The notes under the pieces were generated by a model. The model did not search any database. It saw only the letters and a list, made by a program, of their open reading frames with translations, and was not told where the DNA came from. The position numbers were made by a program, and so were the translations under genes. Shown here in pieces: positions 8,413 through 17,355 of a stretch of DNA of 64,000 bases (position 1 is its first letter; each line of letters begins with the position of its first letter). Source of the DNA: Pseudarthrobacter sp. NamE2. Lineage in GTDB: Bacteria > Actinomycetota > Actinomycetes > Actinomycetales > Micrococcaceae. The stretch lies in the NCBI RefSeq assembly GCF_005796205.1, contig NZ_VAHN01000005.1, forward strand, positions 124,001-188,000, in the 5' to 3' direction.

Positions 8413-9782
8413 GCGTCCTGGACCCCGCCTGGACCGCGCTCCTCTACCTCGCCGCCGCGGTCTTCTTCATCCTGGCGCTGCGCGGGCTCAGTTCCCCGCG
8501 GACCGCACGGCGCGGCAACCTGGTGGGGGCGCTCGGCGCGCTGGTCGCCGTCGTTACCGTTTTCCTGTCCGCCCGGCTGGAAAACATCCCGTGGATCCTG
8601 GGCGCGATTGCCGTGGGCAGCGCCATTGCAGCCCCGGTGGCCCGCCGGGTGAAGATGACCCAGATGCCGCAGCTGGTGGCGCTGTTCAACGGGGTGGGCG
8701 GCGGCGCTGCAGCCCTGGTGGCCCTCCTCGAGCTCGGCCATACCGGTGATCCCTGGGTGCGCCTGGCCATCGTTTTCACGCTCCTGGTGGGTGCCGTCTC
8801 GTTCGCCGGCTCCGGCGTGACCTTTGCCAAACTCCAGGAACTGATGACCACGCGCCCCGTTGTGTTCCCCGGGCTCCCCGTGGTGATGGCAGCGGTGCTG
8901 CTCGCAGCGGTGGCCGCCGCCGTCGTCGTCATCCTCACCGGTTCGCCCGTGCCCGCGGTGCTGCTCCTGCTCCTGGGACTGGTAGCGGGCGTCCTGCTGG
9001 TGCTGCCGGTGGGCGGCGCGGACGTGCCGATCGTGATCTCGCTCCTGAACGCGTTCACCGGCCTGGCGGTGGCGGCGTCCGGCGTGGTGCTGGGGAACGT
9101 GCTCCTCGTTGTGGCCGGCACGCTGGTGGGCGCTTCCGGTACCATACTCACCCGGGCCATGGCCGCGGCGATGGGACGCAGCGTTGCCGGCATCTTGTTT
9201 GGCGCCTTCCGGGGAGGTTCGACGGCGGGATCCACCGCCGTGAGCGAACGTCCCGTCCGGTCGTCCAGCCCGGAGGACGTTGCGGTGCTGCTTGGCTACG
9301 CCCAGCGGGTAATCATTGTCCCGGGCTATGGCCTGGCCGTGGCGCAGGGGCAGCACACGGCGGCGGAACTCGCTGACGCCCTGGAAGCCCGCGGCATCGA
9401 CGTGGACTTTGCCATCCATCCGGTGGCCGGCCGAATGCCGGGGCACATGAACGTGCTGCTGGCTGAGGCCAACGTGCCGTACGAATCGCTCAAGGAAATG
9501 GGCGAAATCAACCCGGAGTTCAAAACGGCTGATGTGGCCCTGGTGGTGGGCGCCAACGACGTTGTGAATCCCGCCGCGAAGACCTCCTCCGGCTCGCCGA
9601 TCTACGGCATGCCCATCCTGGAGGTGGCGGAGGCGCGGCAAGTGGTGTTCCTTAAGCGGTCCATGCGCCCGGGCTTCGCGGGAATCGAGAACGACCTGCT
9701 GTACCAGCCGCAGACGTCCCTCTTGTTCGGCGACGCCAAGGATTCGCTTGCCCAGGTGCTGGGGGCTGTCAAGGCCCTGTAG
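8409..9782 (+). CDS. pntB: NAD(P) transhydrogenase subunit beta
   Basis: The protein has 457 aa. The N-terminal half has about eight to nine transmembrane helices (domain II). The C-terminal ~180 residues form domain III, which binds NADP(H): VIIVPGYGLAVAQGQHTAAELA, then HPVAGRMPGHMNVLLAEANVPY and VGANDVVNPAA are all family signatures. The enzyme uses the proton gradient to reduce NADP+ with NADH. ATG 8409 overlaps the pntAB stop. An upstream in-frame extension from 8016 would run through pntAB and is not used. Confidence 0.96.
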   Translation: MSVLDPAWTALLYLAAAVFFILALRGLSSPRTARRGNLVGALGALVAVVTVFLSARLENIPWILGAIAVGSAIAAPVARRVKMTQMPQLVALFNGVGGGAAALVALLELGHTGDPWVRLAIVFTLLVGAVSFAGSGVTFAKLQELMTTRPVVFPGLPVVMAAVLLAAVAAAVVVILTGSPVPAVLLLLLGLVAGVLLVLPVGGADVPIVISLLNAFTGLAVAASGVVLGNVLLVVAGTLVGASGTILTRAMAAAMGRSVAGILFGAFRGGSTAGSTAVSERPVRSSSPEDVAVLLGYAQRVIIVPGYGLAVAQGQHTAAELADALEARGIDVDFAIHPVAGRMPGHMNVLLAEANVPYESLKEMGEINPEFKTADVALVVGANDVVNPAAKTSSGSPIYGMPILEVAEARQVVFLKRSMRPGFAGIENDLLYQPQTSLLFGDAKDSLAQVLGAVKAL

Positions 9783-9863
9783 CCAGGCCGTGCTTCTGAC
9801 GAATCCGCAGGCACGCTAGTCTTCTCTCATCAGTAGCCTTTCCATTTGCCACCGAAGGACGCC

Positions 9864-10784
9864 ATGACTGCCAACAGCTCCGCTGCCACCAAGCGCGCGG
9901 CTATCATCCTGAATCCTGCCAAGACGGTGGAGATCGACGTACGCGGGCTCGTCGCCAAGCACTGCGTCGAAAACGGCTGGGACCAGCCTCTCTGGTTCGA
10001 AACCACACTCGAGGACCCCGGCGTCGGCCAGGCCCAGGAGGCCTTGGCCCAGGGCGCAGACATACTCATCGCCGCGGGCGGCGACGGGACGGTCAGGTGC
10101 GTGGCGGAGGTGCTGGCCGGAAGCGACGTCCCGATGGGCCTGCTGCCGCTCGGGACGGGGAATCTGCTGGCGCGGAACCTCGGCATGGACATCACGGACT
10201 ATGACGGGGCAATGGCCGGAGCCCTGGTGGGAACTGACCGCCGCATTGATGTGGTCCGCGCCCGCCGGATGAATCCGGCCGACGAGCAGCTGTTCCTGGT
10301 GATGGCCGGCGTGGGGTACGACGCCACGATCATGGCCGACACCAATCAGGAGCTGAAGCACAAGGTGGGCTGGCTGGCGTACGTGGACGCTGGCATCCGC
10401 AACCTGCCTGGTAAGCCGGTCAGGGCGACCATCGTGATCGACGGCAAGCGTGCCGTGCGCCGCGGGGTCCGCAGCGTCATGGTGGGCAACTGCGGCAAGG
10501 TGCAGGGCGGGCTGGAGATTTTCCCTGAGGCCAAGATGGACGACGGGTTGCTGGATGTGGCCGTACTGGCACCCCACCACGGGCGGTTGGGCTGGCTCTC
10601 GGTAATTGCCGGGATGATCGGCAAGGGCCGCGGAAAGGATACTGCGGTGGAGTATTTCCAGGGCAAGACGGTGGAAATACTTCTGGAGCACGATGACGAT
10701 TACCAGCTGGACGGCGATCACGAGGGCAAGGGCAAGCACGTTGTGATGACTTTGGTCCCGTCCGCCCTTACCCTCCGGATGTAG
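9864..10784 (+). CDS. Diacylglycerol kinase-like / YegS-family lipid kinase
   Basis: 306 aa from ATG 9864, preceded by GAAGGA. The motif GGDGT at residues 72-76 and the following LGTGNLLARNLGM are the nucleotide-binding signatures of the DAGK catalytic domain, and the C-terminal half has the expected beta-rich fold with GKVQGGLEIFPEAKMDDGLLD. Members phosphorylate diacylglycerol, sphingosine or related lipids at the membrane; the substrate here is not known. It converges on the ACT-domain gene with a 17-nt overlap. Confidence 0.9.
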   Translation: MTANSSAATKRAAIILNPAKTVEIDVRGLVAKHCVENGWDQPLWFETTLEDPGVGQAQEALAQGADILIAAGGDGTVRCVAEVLAGSDVPMGLLPLGTGNLLARNLGMDITDYDGAMAGALVGTDRRIDVVRARRMNPADEQLFLVMAGVGYDATIMADTNQELKHKVGWLAYVDAGIRNLPGKPVRATIVIDGKRAVRRGVRSVMVGNCGKVQGGLEIFPEAKMDDGLLDVAVLAPHHGRLGWLSVIAGMIGKGRGKDTAVEYFQGKTVEILLEHDDDYQLDGDHEGKGKHVVMTLVPSALTLRM

Positions 10785-11625
10785 CCACCCAGTTGGGCCG
10801 GGCCGGGGCGGGGCGGTAAGCCAGGATTTCGGCGAGCTCTGCGAGCCGGTGTGCGCGTGCTGACTCCGCCGGGGTGAACGGCTCCCCGGGCCGGACGAAG
10901 GTGATGGGTCCGTGCCAGGCGGTGGGAATCTTGAGCCGGGTGCCGGCGTCGTACTTTTCCAAGGCCCCCTCCGCCGGAGACAGGATCCGCGCCCGCAGCA
11001 ATTCGGCAACGGCAAGCGGCAGCTCTTCCGGCGCCTGCGCGATCCGTGCCGCCAGGCTCAGCGCCCTGGTCTGGCCGTCGGCCATGGCCAGGCTGGTGGT
11101 GGGCCACACATGCGGGCTGGAACCGCCGGCACTCAGGAGCGCCTCCAGCAGTTCGCGCTCGCCGACGTCCCCCGGCGCCGCCAGGACAAACTCGTCCAGC
11201 ACCCCTCCCGGCACCGGATGCACGTGGATACCGAGGATATTGATTTTCCGCCGAGCCAGCGCCTGGGTGACCCGCTGCAGGGAGCCCGGCTCATCCCGCA
11301 CAACGGTCCGCGCCCGCCACAGGGCCGGCGCGGCGGCCAGCTTCCGCCGTTGCCGCAGCGCCGGGGCATGCAGCCAGCCACGCAGGATCCGCGCGGCGGA
11401 AGGCTCCGCCACCCAGATCACCAGGACCGTCGCGGTGACGGCCAGCACCATGACCTTTGCTACGTACGGAAGCTGCGTGTCCACCACCGCGGCATGGACC
11501 AGTAGTTCAATCGGAAGCATCACGGCCACGTTGGCCAGGGTCAGCCGGGTCTTGGTCGGTTCCGGCATCAGGCCGCAGACCTCGCAGCTTAAGTCGGCGG
11601 CAGGATGGCGCTGGGGTGGCTTCAT
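10768..11625 (-). CDS. ACT-domain protein with N-terminal membrane anchor
   Basis: 285 aa from ATG 11625. A CxxC pair (SCEVCGL) lies near residue 15, followed by two hydrophobic helices at about residues 30-76, then a cytoplasmic part with an ACT domain (VVRDEPGSLQRVTQALARRKINILGIHVHPV). ACT domains bind small ligands, often amino acids. The C-terminal ~100 residues are not recognised. The likely start was taken at the second Met because the upstream extension looks non-coding. No neighbour gives a pathway. A membrane sensor is one possibility, but this is inference. Confidence 0.75.
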   Translation of the reverse strand: MKPPQRHPAADLSCEVCGLMPEPTKTRLTLANVAVMLPIELLVHAAVVDTQLPYVAKVMVLAVTATVLVIWVAEPSAARILRGWLHAPALRQRRKLAAAPALWRARTVVRDEPGSLQRVTQALARRKINILGIHVHPVPGGVLDEFVLAAPGDVGERELLEALLSAGGSSPHVWPTTSLAMADGQTRALSLAARIAQAPEELPLAVAELLRARILSPAEGALEKYDAGTRLKIPTAWHGPITFVRPGEPFTPAESARAHRLAELAEILAYRPAPARPNWVATSGG

Positions 11626-11782
11626 GACATAAGCATCAGGCGAAGCTGTTTCACACGCGTTGCCCGCGGGTTCCATTCATGGGAACGCAGGCGGAGGGTT
11701 TCCCGGCCTGCATCATAGGATTTAGCTTGAACGTCAGCGTGGCCGCCCGAAACATTCCGCCCAGAGGAAGGCGCAGCCCCAC

Positions 11783-12850
11783 GTGAAGATGCTCGCTGAA
11801 ATGTTCAGCATGGCCCTAGCCAACAAGGACCACCATCCCGCCCTCCGGTGCGCCGTGGGGGTCTTCGTCCCGCTGCTTACCCTGGTGCTGCTCGGCCGTC
11901 TGGACCTGGCGATCTTCGCTTCCTTTGGCGCGTTCACCGGCATCTACGGCCGCGGCGAACAGCACGGAACCCGCTTTGCCCTGCAGTTGCGGGCCGGCCT
12001 CCTGATGCTGCTGGTGATCCTGCTGGCATCGCTTGCCGCCAGGATGGAAACTGCGTGGGGACTGGGCAGCGCCGCCGCCACCTGGTTCCAGGTCCTTGCC
12101 ACTACGCTGGTTGCCGGTGCGTGTTCGGTGGCCATCGCCTGGCTGCGGTTGCGCCCCGCAGGCTCCCTCTTCCACATCTTCGCCTTCGCCGCCATCGCCT
12201 CGATCCCCGGACAGCCCCCGCTGTGGCAGGGGATGCTGGTCTCGGTTCTGACCACAGCCTTTTGCCTGCTGATCGGCTTCTCCTCCCGGGTCCTGCCCAG
12301 CCACCGCACCCCCTGGACCCGGCCGCCGCGGATCCGCAGGACCCCGGACGAGAAGCGTGCGGCCTGGCTGGAAGGTTTCGGCTACCTGGTGGCCGCCGGG
12401 CTGGCCGGGTCCCTGGCAACCTGGGCCGGGGAGCGCCTCGGGTTCGGCCACAACTATTGGGCCATGGTGGCCGCCGTGGTTCCCCTGGTGGGCCACACCA
12501 CCCGGCACCGCGTGCGCCGCGGCATCCAAAGGATCATCGGCACCGTGCTGGGGCTGGTGCTTATGGCCGGCGTCGTCCTGTTGGAGCTGCAGCCCTGGCA
12601 GACCGTGCTGGTGATGGCGCTCTGCCAGTTCGGCGCGGAGCTGTTCATCATCAGGCAGTACCTGGTGGCGCAGGTCTTCGTGACGCCCCTCGCGCTGATA
12701 TCCACGCTCCTGGTTGTCCCGTCCTCGCCCGAAATACTGCTTCGCGACCGCATCATCGAGACGTTGATCGGAGCCGCCGTCGGAATTGCCGTGGTGCTTG
12801 CCCCGGACGCATGGCGCCGGCCAGGGCAACGTACGACGGCGGGAACCTAG
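11783..12850 (+). CDS. FUSC-family membrane transporter (aromatic-acid-exporter-like)
   Basis: The protein has 355 aa with two blocks of hydrophobic helices, residues ~20-170 and ~205-345, separated by a basic Pro-rich linker (SHRTPWTRPPRIRRTPDEK). The pattern LDLAIFASFGAFTGIYGRGE and the second-block HNYWAMVAAVVPLVGHTTRHRVRRGIQR-type segment are typical of FUSC/YccS-like proteins, which are proposed exporters of aromatic acids. GTG 11783 has GAGGAAGG upstream; ATG 11789 is an alternative start. Confidence 0.85.
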   Translation: MKMLAEMFSMALANKDHHPALRCAVGVFVPLLTLVLLGRLDLAIFASFGAFTGIYGRGEQHGTRFALQLRAGLLMLLVILLASLAARMETAWGLGSAAATWFQVLATTLVAGACSVAIAWLRLRPAGSLFHIFAFAAIASIPGQPPLWQGMLVSVLTTAFCLLIGFSSRVLPSHRTPWTRPPRIRRTPDEKRAAWLEGFGYLVAAGLAGSLATWAGERLGFGHNYWAMVAAVVPLVGHTTRHRVRRGIQRIIGTVLGLVLMAGVVLLELQPWQTVLVMALCQFGAELFIIRQYLVAQVFVTPLALISTLLVVPSSPEILLRDRIIETLIGAAVGIAVVLAPDAWRRPGQRTTAGT

Positions 12851-13144
12851 GGGGCGAGCAGCCGCCGGACCGCTGCGGCGACGGCAGCAAGGTCCGGCTC
12901 GTCGTCCCGCCTGACGGTCGGCAGGTGGAGCAGGAGTCCGTCGCCGTAGTCGGCCACGTCCCGGGCCGTCGCCGTAGTCGGCCACGTCCGGGGCTGTCAG
13001 CGCATGTTCCAGGTTGCCGACCAGCAGGTGATGGCCGGCGGTCACAGCTTCCTGACGGTCCAGTGAAAAGGCCAGCCTCGCACGACGGCGGAACGCGCGC
13101 GCCGCCGCCGGAAGCGGTTTAGCTGCCTGGCCAGTACGTCCGGG
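12847..13144 (-). pseudogene. C-terminal remnant of an unidentified gene, frameshifted by a 28-bp tandem duplication
   Basis: Directly behind the stop of the ABC permease (same frame) an open stretch reads RTGQAAKPLPAAARAF..LAFSLDRQEAVTAGHHLLV and on to APDVADYGD. The remaining end, DGLLLHLPTVRRDDEPDLAA..VRRLLAP, lies in another frame and stops at 12847, overlapping the FUSC stop. Both pieces carry the same VADYGD because 28 nt at 12940-12967 are repeated at 12968-12995. Removing one copy joins the two into one frame. No start codon or ribosome site is visible, so this is the tail of a deleted gene. I do not recognise the family. Confidence 0.55.
12940..12995. repeat. 28-bp tandem duplication
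   Basis: The 21 bases beginning GTCGCCGTAGTCGGCCACG at 12940-12960 recur at 12968-12988, and most of the following bases also match, giving a direct repeat with a 28-bp period. A 28-bp insertion shifts the reading frame of the gene remnant that spans it. Confidence 0.85.
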
Positions 13145-14971
13145 TCACCGCGCAGGCACAGCGGGAACCTTGCTGTCCTCGCCGAAGACGGAGGTTGCCG
13201 ACGCCGGAGGAACCTCCCCGGCAAGCGTGCCGCCCGTGCCCGGAACCGCCGGCATGCGCTTCCGTCCGCTGCGGCGGCCGGCCCGCCCGTACACGAGGTA
13301 CATGGTGATCCCGGTGATGAGCATCAGGAGCACGGTGTACACAAAGGTATTCGCGATGCCCTCTGTGCCTTCGGCCCCGTCCGTGTTCGCCTTGATCACC
13401 AGGCCCAGCGGCTGGACCAGCGGGTGGGCCAAAAAGATGGCGGTGTCGTAGTCGTCCAGCAGGCTGTTGAAGTTCAAGGCGGTGATGGCGGCCGCCGCGG
13501 GCAGCACCAGCGGCAGGAGGATCCGCCGGAACACGTACAGCGTTTTGGCGCCCATGATGGCGGCGGCTTCCTCAAGCGAGGAGTTCACCGATGCGAAGGA
13601 CGCCTTCAGCATGCGGAGCGTGAACGGGATCTTCACCGTGACGAACGCGATCAACAGGATCACTGTGGTCCCGGTCAGCACCGCCCCGCCCACCAGCGGG
13701 TTGGGATGGTCGTAGCTGATGATCAGGCCCAACGCCAGCAGTGCCGACGGCAGGATCCACGGGATGTGCAGCAGGTACTCGAAAGCGGACGCTACCCAGT
13801 TCCGGTACTTCTGCAGCAGGCGGGCGACAAACAAAAGACCGCCGACGGCGATGAGCGCGGCGAGGGCGCTGTACACCACGCTGACGAGGAACGGCCGCAG
13901 CCCTGACTGTTCGGTCAGAACCCGTACGTAGTTGTCGAAGGTCAGGTTTGCCAGGGACAGCTGGCCGGTCTGGATGGCGGCGCCGTCCGCGAACGAGTAC
14001 AGCACAATGAGCACCACTGGAAGGGTGTACACCGCGAACAGCAGGTAGGCCACCACATGGACGGCAACGTTCGCCACCGGGTTTTGAATGTCCTGCTTCT
14101 GCAGCTCCGAGGAGACTTTGGAGACTGAGAAGTAGGTGCCGCCCTTCTCCAGGCGGGTCATCACGGCGAGCATCAGCACGGTGGCAAGGCCCAGGATCAC
14201 GGCCAGCAGGGCAGCCAGGTCCCGTGACGTGGGGCTGTTCGTGAAGGTCAGGATCATGGGCGTGATGGTCTGGAAATCCCGGCCGCCCAATACCTGTGGG
14301 GCGCTCAGGGCGCCCAGGCCGGTGAGGAAGGACAGGATGGTCACCGCGAACAGTGTGGGCTTGAGCATGGGCAGGACGATGCGGCGCAGGATGGTCCACG
14401 TGGAAGCGCCAAGGTTTTTGGCCGCCTCTATGGTCTGGTAGTCAACGCTTTTCAGAGCATTCGCCACGAACAGCATGTGGTTGGTGGTGGTGGCGAAGGT
14501 CATGACCACCAGCACCGCGAAAAACCCCGAGAACCATGCCGGGTTCATGCCGGGGAACACCTTGAGGAGCAGGGAGGTGGCAATCCCCTTGTCCCCGTAG
14601 ATGAACTTGTAGCCGGCGGCCAGCACGATGCCGCCGTAAATGAACGTGGTGGCGTAGCCCAGAAACAGGATCCTGGAGCCGCGGATCCGGAAGTAGTGGG
14701 TCACCAGGACAATGAAGATGCCCACCGCGTTCACCGTGATGGACAGCGCCACAGCCAGCAGGAAGCTGTTGCCCAGCGCTTTCATGGCGCGTTGCGACGA
14801 GAAGAGCTTCTCCGCCGCCCGCCCCGAAAAGTTGCCGTCCGGGAAGAAGGTGGCAATCAGGACGTTCACATTCGGCCAGACCAGGAATGCCGCAATGAAC
14901 CAGGTGAGCACCACGCCCACCACCAGCACGAATGGGGAACGGGCCATCGCGCGGACCGGTGTGGAGCTCAT
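13145..14971 (-). CDS. Iron(III)/phosphonate/polyamine-type ABC transporter, fused double permease
   Basis: The protein has 608 aa with two BPD_transp_1 domains in one chain. The first EAA-like loop is around IEAAKNLGASTWTILRRIVLPM (about residues 180-200), the second around LEEAAAIMGAKTLYVFRRILLP (about 465-485). About twelve helices are expected, a layout found in FbpB/PhnU-like systems. The C-terminal 50 residues are polar and basic. The ATG at 14971 overlaps the ATPase stop as ATGA. It forms the whole membrane channel of the importer with genes at 14968-17169. Confidence 0.9.
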   Translation of the reverse strand: MSSTPVRAMARSPFVLVVGVVLTWFIAAFLVWPNVNVLIATFFPDGNFSGRAAEKLFSSQRAMKALGNSFLLAVALSITVNAVGIFIVLVTHYFRIRGSRILFLGYATTFIYGGIVLAAGYKFIYGDKGIATSLLLKVFPGMNPAWFSGFFAVLVVMTFATTTNHMLFVANALKSVDYQTIEAAKNLGASTWTILRRIVLPMLKPTLFAVTILSFLTGLGALSAPQVLGGRDFQTITPMILTFTNSPTSRDLAALLAVILGLATVLMLAVMTRLEKGGTYFSVSKVSSELQKQDIQNPVANVAVHVVAYLLFAVYTLPVVLIVLYSFADGAAIQTGQLSLANLTFDNYVRVLTEQSGLRPFLVSVVYSALAALIAVGGLLFVARLLQKYRNWVASAFEYLLHIPWILPSALLALGLIISYDHPNPLVGGAVLTGTTVILLIAFVTVKIPFTLRMLKASFASVNSSLEEAAAIMGAKTLYVFRRILLPLVLPAAAAITALNFNSLLDDYDTAIFLAHPLVQPLGLVIKANTDGAEGTEGIANTFVYTVLLMLITGITMYLVYGRAGRRSGRKRMPAVPGTGGTLAGEVPPASATSVFGEDSKVPAVPAR

Positions 14972-16035
14972 GGCAGGGCTACCGCCGGGTCCTGCTCCCG
15001 CAGGGCAGCACCTGTGCCAGGGTGGTACTGCAGGACGTGTCCCGGCTGGAGGTAGACGGTGGTTTCCGTGCCGGGCTCGGGGTGGTCCCCGCCGTCCTCC
15101 CGCACCAGCAGCCGGATGTCCGCGCCATGGGTGCGGACCACATACCGGCTGTGCAGGCCATGGTACGTGCGGGAAACTACTTTTCCGGAGAGTCCGACGG
15201 CGGCGCCTCCGTCGGCAGGCACGTCCAGGGACGCCTTTTCCACCCGCAGGTAGGATTTGGCGTCCGTGCTGAGCCCCGCCCCGGACTGTTTGTTCACCTC
15301 GGCGACGAATTCCGGTGTGAGGGTGGAGCTGTCACCGATGAAGTTGCAGACAAACTCCGTGGCGGCGTGGTCGTAGATCTCCTGCGGAGTGCCTACCTGC
15401 TCCACCACGCCCTTGTTGAATACGGCCACCCGGTCACTCATGGCCAGGGCCTCGTCCTGGTCATGAGTGACGTAGACGGTGGTGATGCCGAACATGGCCT
15501 GCAGGTCCTTGAGCTGTTGCCGAAGCTGGTGGCGGAGCTTGGCGTCCAGGTTGGACAACGGTTCGTCCAGCAGCAGGATCTTGGGCCGCAGCACAAGGGC
15601 CCGGGCCACCGCCACCCGCTGCTGCTGCCCGCCGGACAGCTCCGCCACGTTCTTGGCCAGCTGCTCGTCGCTGAGTTCCACCCGGCGGGCAATGTCCCGT
15701 ACCAGGCGGTCACTCTCCGCCGGGTTTTCCTTCCGGACCCGCAGGCCGAAGGCGATGTTCTCCCACACACTCATGCTGGGGAACAAGGCGTAGTTCTGGA
15801 ACACCATGCCCACCTGCCGCTTGTCGCTTGGCAGCCGGGTAACGTCCTTGCCGTCCACCCGGACGGTGCCCCTGGCCGGCTGGATGAAGCCGGCCAAGGT
15901 GCGCAACGCCGTCGTTTTCCCGCAGCCCGAAGGCCCCAGGAGGGTAAAGAACTCGCCCGGCCGGACATGGAGGTCCAGGTTCGGGATGGCAGTGAAATCG
16001 CCGAAGGAAACTTCGATGTTGTCCAAGCGGATCAT
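14968..16035 (-). CDS. ABC transporter ATPase, FbpC/PotA type
   Basis: The protein has 355 aa. Walker A GPSGCGKT sits at residues 34-41, the signature LSGGQQQR and Walker B LLLDEP follow, and the switch histidine is in YVTHDQDEAL. A C-terminal TOBE-like region (about residues 275-345) is typical of the ferric-iron, polyamine and phosphonate importer branch. The gene lies between the binding-protein gene and the fused permease and is coupled to the latter by ATGA. Confidence 0.93.
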   Translation of the reverse strand: MIRLDNIEVSFGDFTAIPNLDLHVRPGEFFTLLGPSGCGKTTALRTLAGFIQPARGTVRVDGKDVTRLPSDKRQVGMVFQNYALFPSMSVWENIAFGLRVRKENPAESDRLVRDIARRVELSDEQLAKNVAELSGGQQQRVAVARALVLRPKILLLDEPLSNLDAKLRHQLRQQLKDLQAMFGITTVYVTHDQDEALAMSDRVAVFNKGVVEQVGTPQEIYDHAATEFVCNFIGDSSTLTPEFVAEVNKQSGAGLSTDAKSYLRVEKASLDVPADGGAAVGLSGKVVSRTYHGLHSRYVVRTHGADIRLLVREDGGDHPEPGTETTVYLQPGHVLQYHPGTGAALREQDPAVALP

Positions 16036-16080
16036 GGCAAACCTGTCTGGTGGTGCGGAAGCGGCCGGTGGAACGCCGGA

Positions 16081-17169
16081 TTACGTCATGTATTCCAGCT
16101 CGATCTTTTCCACCCAGGCACCCATGTTTTCCTGTACGAAGTCCCAGTCGATGTCTTGCTGCTTGAGGTCGGCGAAGAAGTCCACCACCTCGGGATTCGC
16201 CTGGGACGCGGCTTCCTTGTTGACCGGCATGGAATTGAACTGCTTGGCGAACTCGCCCTGGACCTCGGCGCTGCCGAACCAGTCGATGAACTTCTGTGCC
16301 TGTTCCTTCTTGTCGGTGCCCTTGACCAGCGCGATCTGCTCCACGGCGAGGGGTACGCCCACGGACGGGATGACGGTCTCGACGTTCACGTTGAAGGACT
16401 TCTCGCGCTCGGCGATGATTGAGGACGGCATCTGCCCCATGTCCACCTCGCCGGACTGGATGCGGGCGAAGAGGTCGGTCTTGGCGACGGCGGGACTGCC
16501 GTTCTGGAAGTACTGCTCCACCTGCTTCCAGCCCTCGTCCGAGATGCCGAGGTCGCCGGAATCGTCGCGGTAGCGGCTGAGGATGCCCGCGAAAACGAGC
16601 TGGGCGGTGGCGGTCCCCAGGCCCGTCACGCGCTCGTACCGGTCCTTGAACTCATCTTTGGTCCACAGGTCCGTCCAGTCCTTCGGGGCGGCATCCTTGG
16701 AGAACTTGTCCGAGTTGTAGCCCAGCAGGATGGCCTGCTTCACCAGCGGCCAGTAGGTTTCCCCGTCAGCGAGTTCCTTGTCCACCTCGCCGGCCCAGGA
16801 GGGCTCGTACGGTTCCAGCACATCCTCGGCCTTGATCTGGGAGAAGTACATGTTGTTGAGGCCGAAAGCCACGTCCGCGATGGGATTGTTTTTCTCGGCA
16901 ATGAGCTTGTTGGTGGCGTCCGCACCCCCCGCACCAACGATCTCAATCTTGAAGCCAGCCTCCGCGGCCTTCGCGGTAAGCCATTCGCCGCGGCCTTCAC
17001 CATTGGAGTTGGTGTACACCACCAGGGTTTCGCCGGATCCACCGGCCGGGGCCGAGGAGGCTTCTCCTGAAGCGGCGGGGGATGTGGTTCCCCCGCCACA
17101 GCCCGCAAGAAGGGTGGCGGCGACGGTGGCGGCAACCAAACTTTGGAATTTACGCACGATCAGACTCAT
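16081..17169 (-). CDS. ABC transporter substrate-binding lipoprotein, ferric/phosphonate type (COG1840-like)
   Basis: 362 aa from ATG 17169, which gives MSLIVRKFQSLVAATVAATL followed by the lipobox LLAGC. An upstream frame start at 17199 would put a non-signal stretch ahead and is less likely. The mature protein opens with LVVYTNSNGEGRGEWL and has FGLNNMYFSQ, a layout seen in iron(III), 2-aminoethylphosphonate and putrescine binding proteins. No tyrosine ligand pair can be assigned with confidence, so the ligand stays open. It is the first gene of a three-gene importer operon with the ATPase 45 nt downstream. Confidence 0.88.
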   Translation of the reverse strand: MSLIVRKFQSLVAATVAATLLAGCGGGTTSPAASGEASSAPAGGSGETLVVYTNSNGEGRGEWLTAKAAEAGFKIEIVGAGGADATNKLIAEKNNPIADVAFGLNNMYFSQIKAEDVLEPYEPSWAGEVDKELADGETYWPLVKQAILLGYNSDKFSKDAAPKDWTDLWTKDEFKDRYERVTGLGTATAQLVFAGILSRYRDDSGDLGISDEGWKQVEQYFQNGSPAVAKTDLFARIQSGEVDMGQMPSSIIAEREKSFNVNVETVIPSVGVPLAVEQIALVKGTDKKEQAQKFIDWFGSAEVQGEFAKQFNSMPVNKEAASQANPEVVDFFADLKQQDIDWDFVQENMGAWVEKIELEYMT

Positions 17170-17228
17170 TTCTGGACTCGAACCGGAGCATGTCCGCACA
17201 GCCTAGCGCCGGGCATGCGGAATCAGGG

Positions 17229-17258
17229 GCTGTTATTGCTATCGATTCGATAAACAGC
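17229..17258. promoter_or_regulatory. Candidate operator upstream of the ferric/phosphonate-type importer
   Basis: An inner perfect repeat TATCGA-T-TCGATA (17240-17252) lies inside an outer pair GCTGTT (17229-17234) and AACAGC (17253-17258). The two dyads are not concentric. The site is about 60-90 nt upstream of the importer start and on the other side faces the end of the GNAT gene, so control of the importer is the natural reading. No binding protein is identified. Confidence 0.4.
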
Positions 17259-17355
17259 CCGGCTGATTAAGATGGTCGAGTGGGAAGAACGGGCGGGGAC
17301 GTCCCGGTGAACGCCCGGTGAAACGTCTGTCTTTGACGGCCTCCGGCGTCCCCGC

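Noticed and set aside
7968..9641. Long minus-strand open frame of 557 codons
   Set aside because: It lies antisense to pntB, has low-complexity composition rich in Gly, His, Gln and Arg, and no family signature. This is a shadow of GC-rich third positions.
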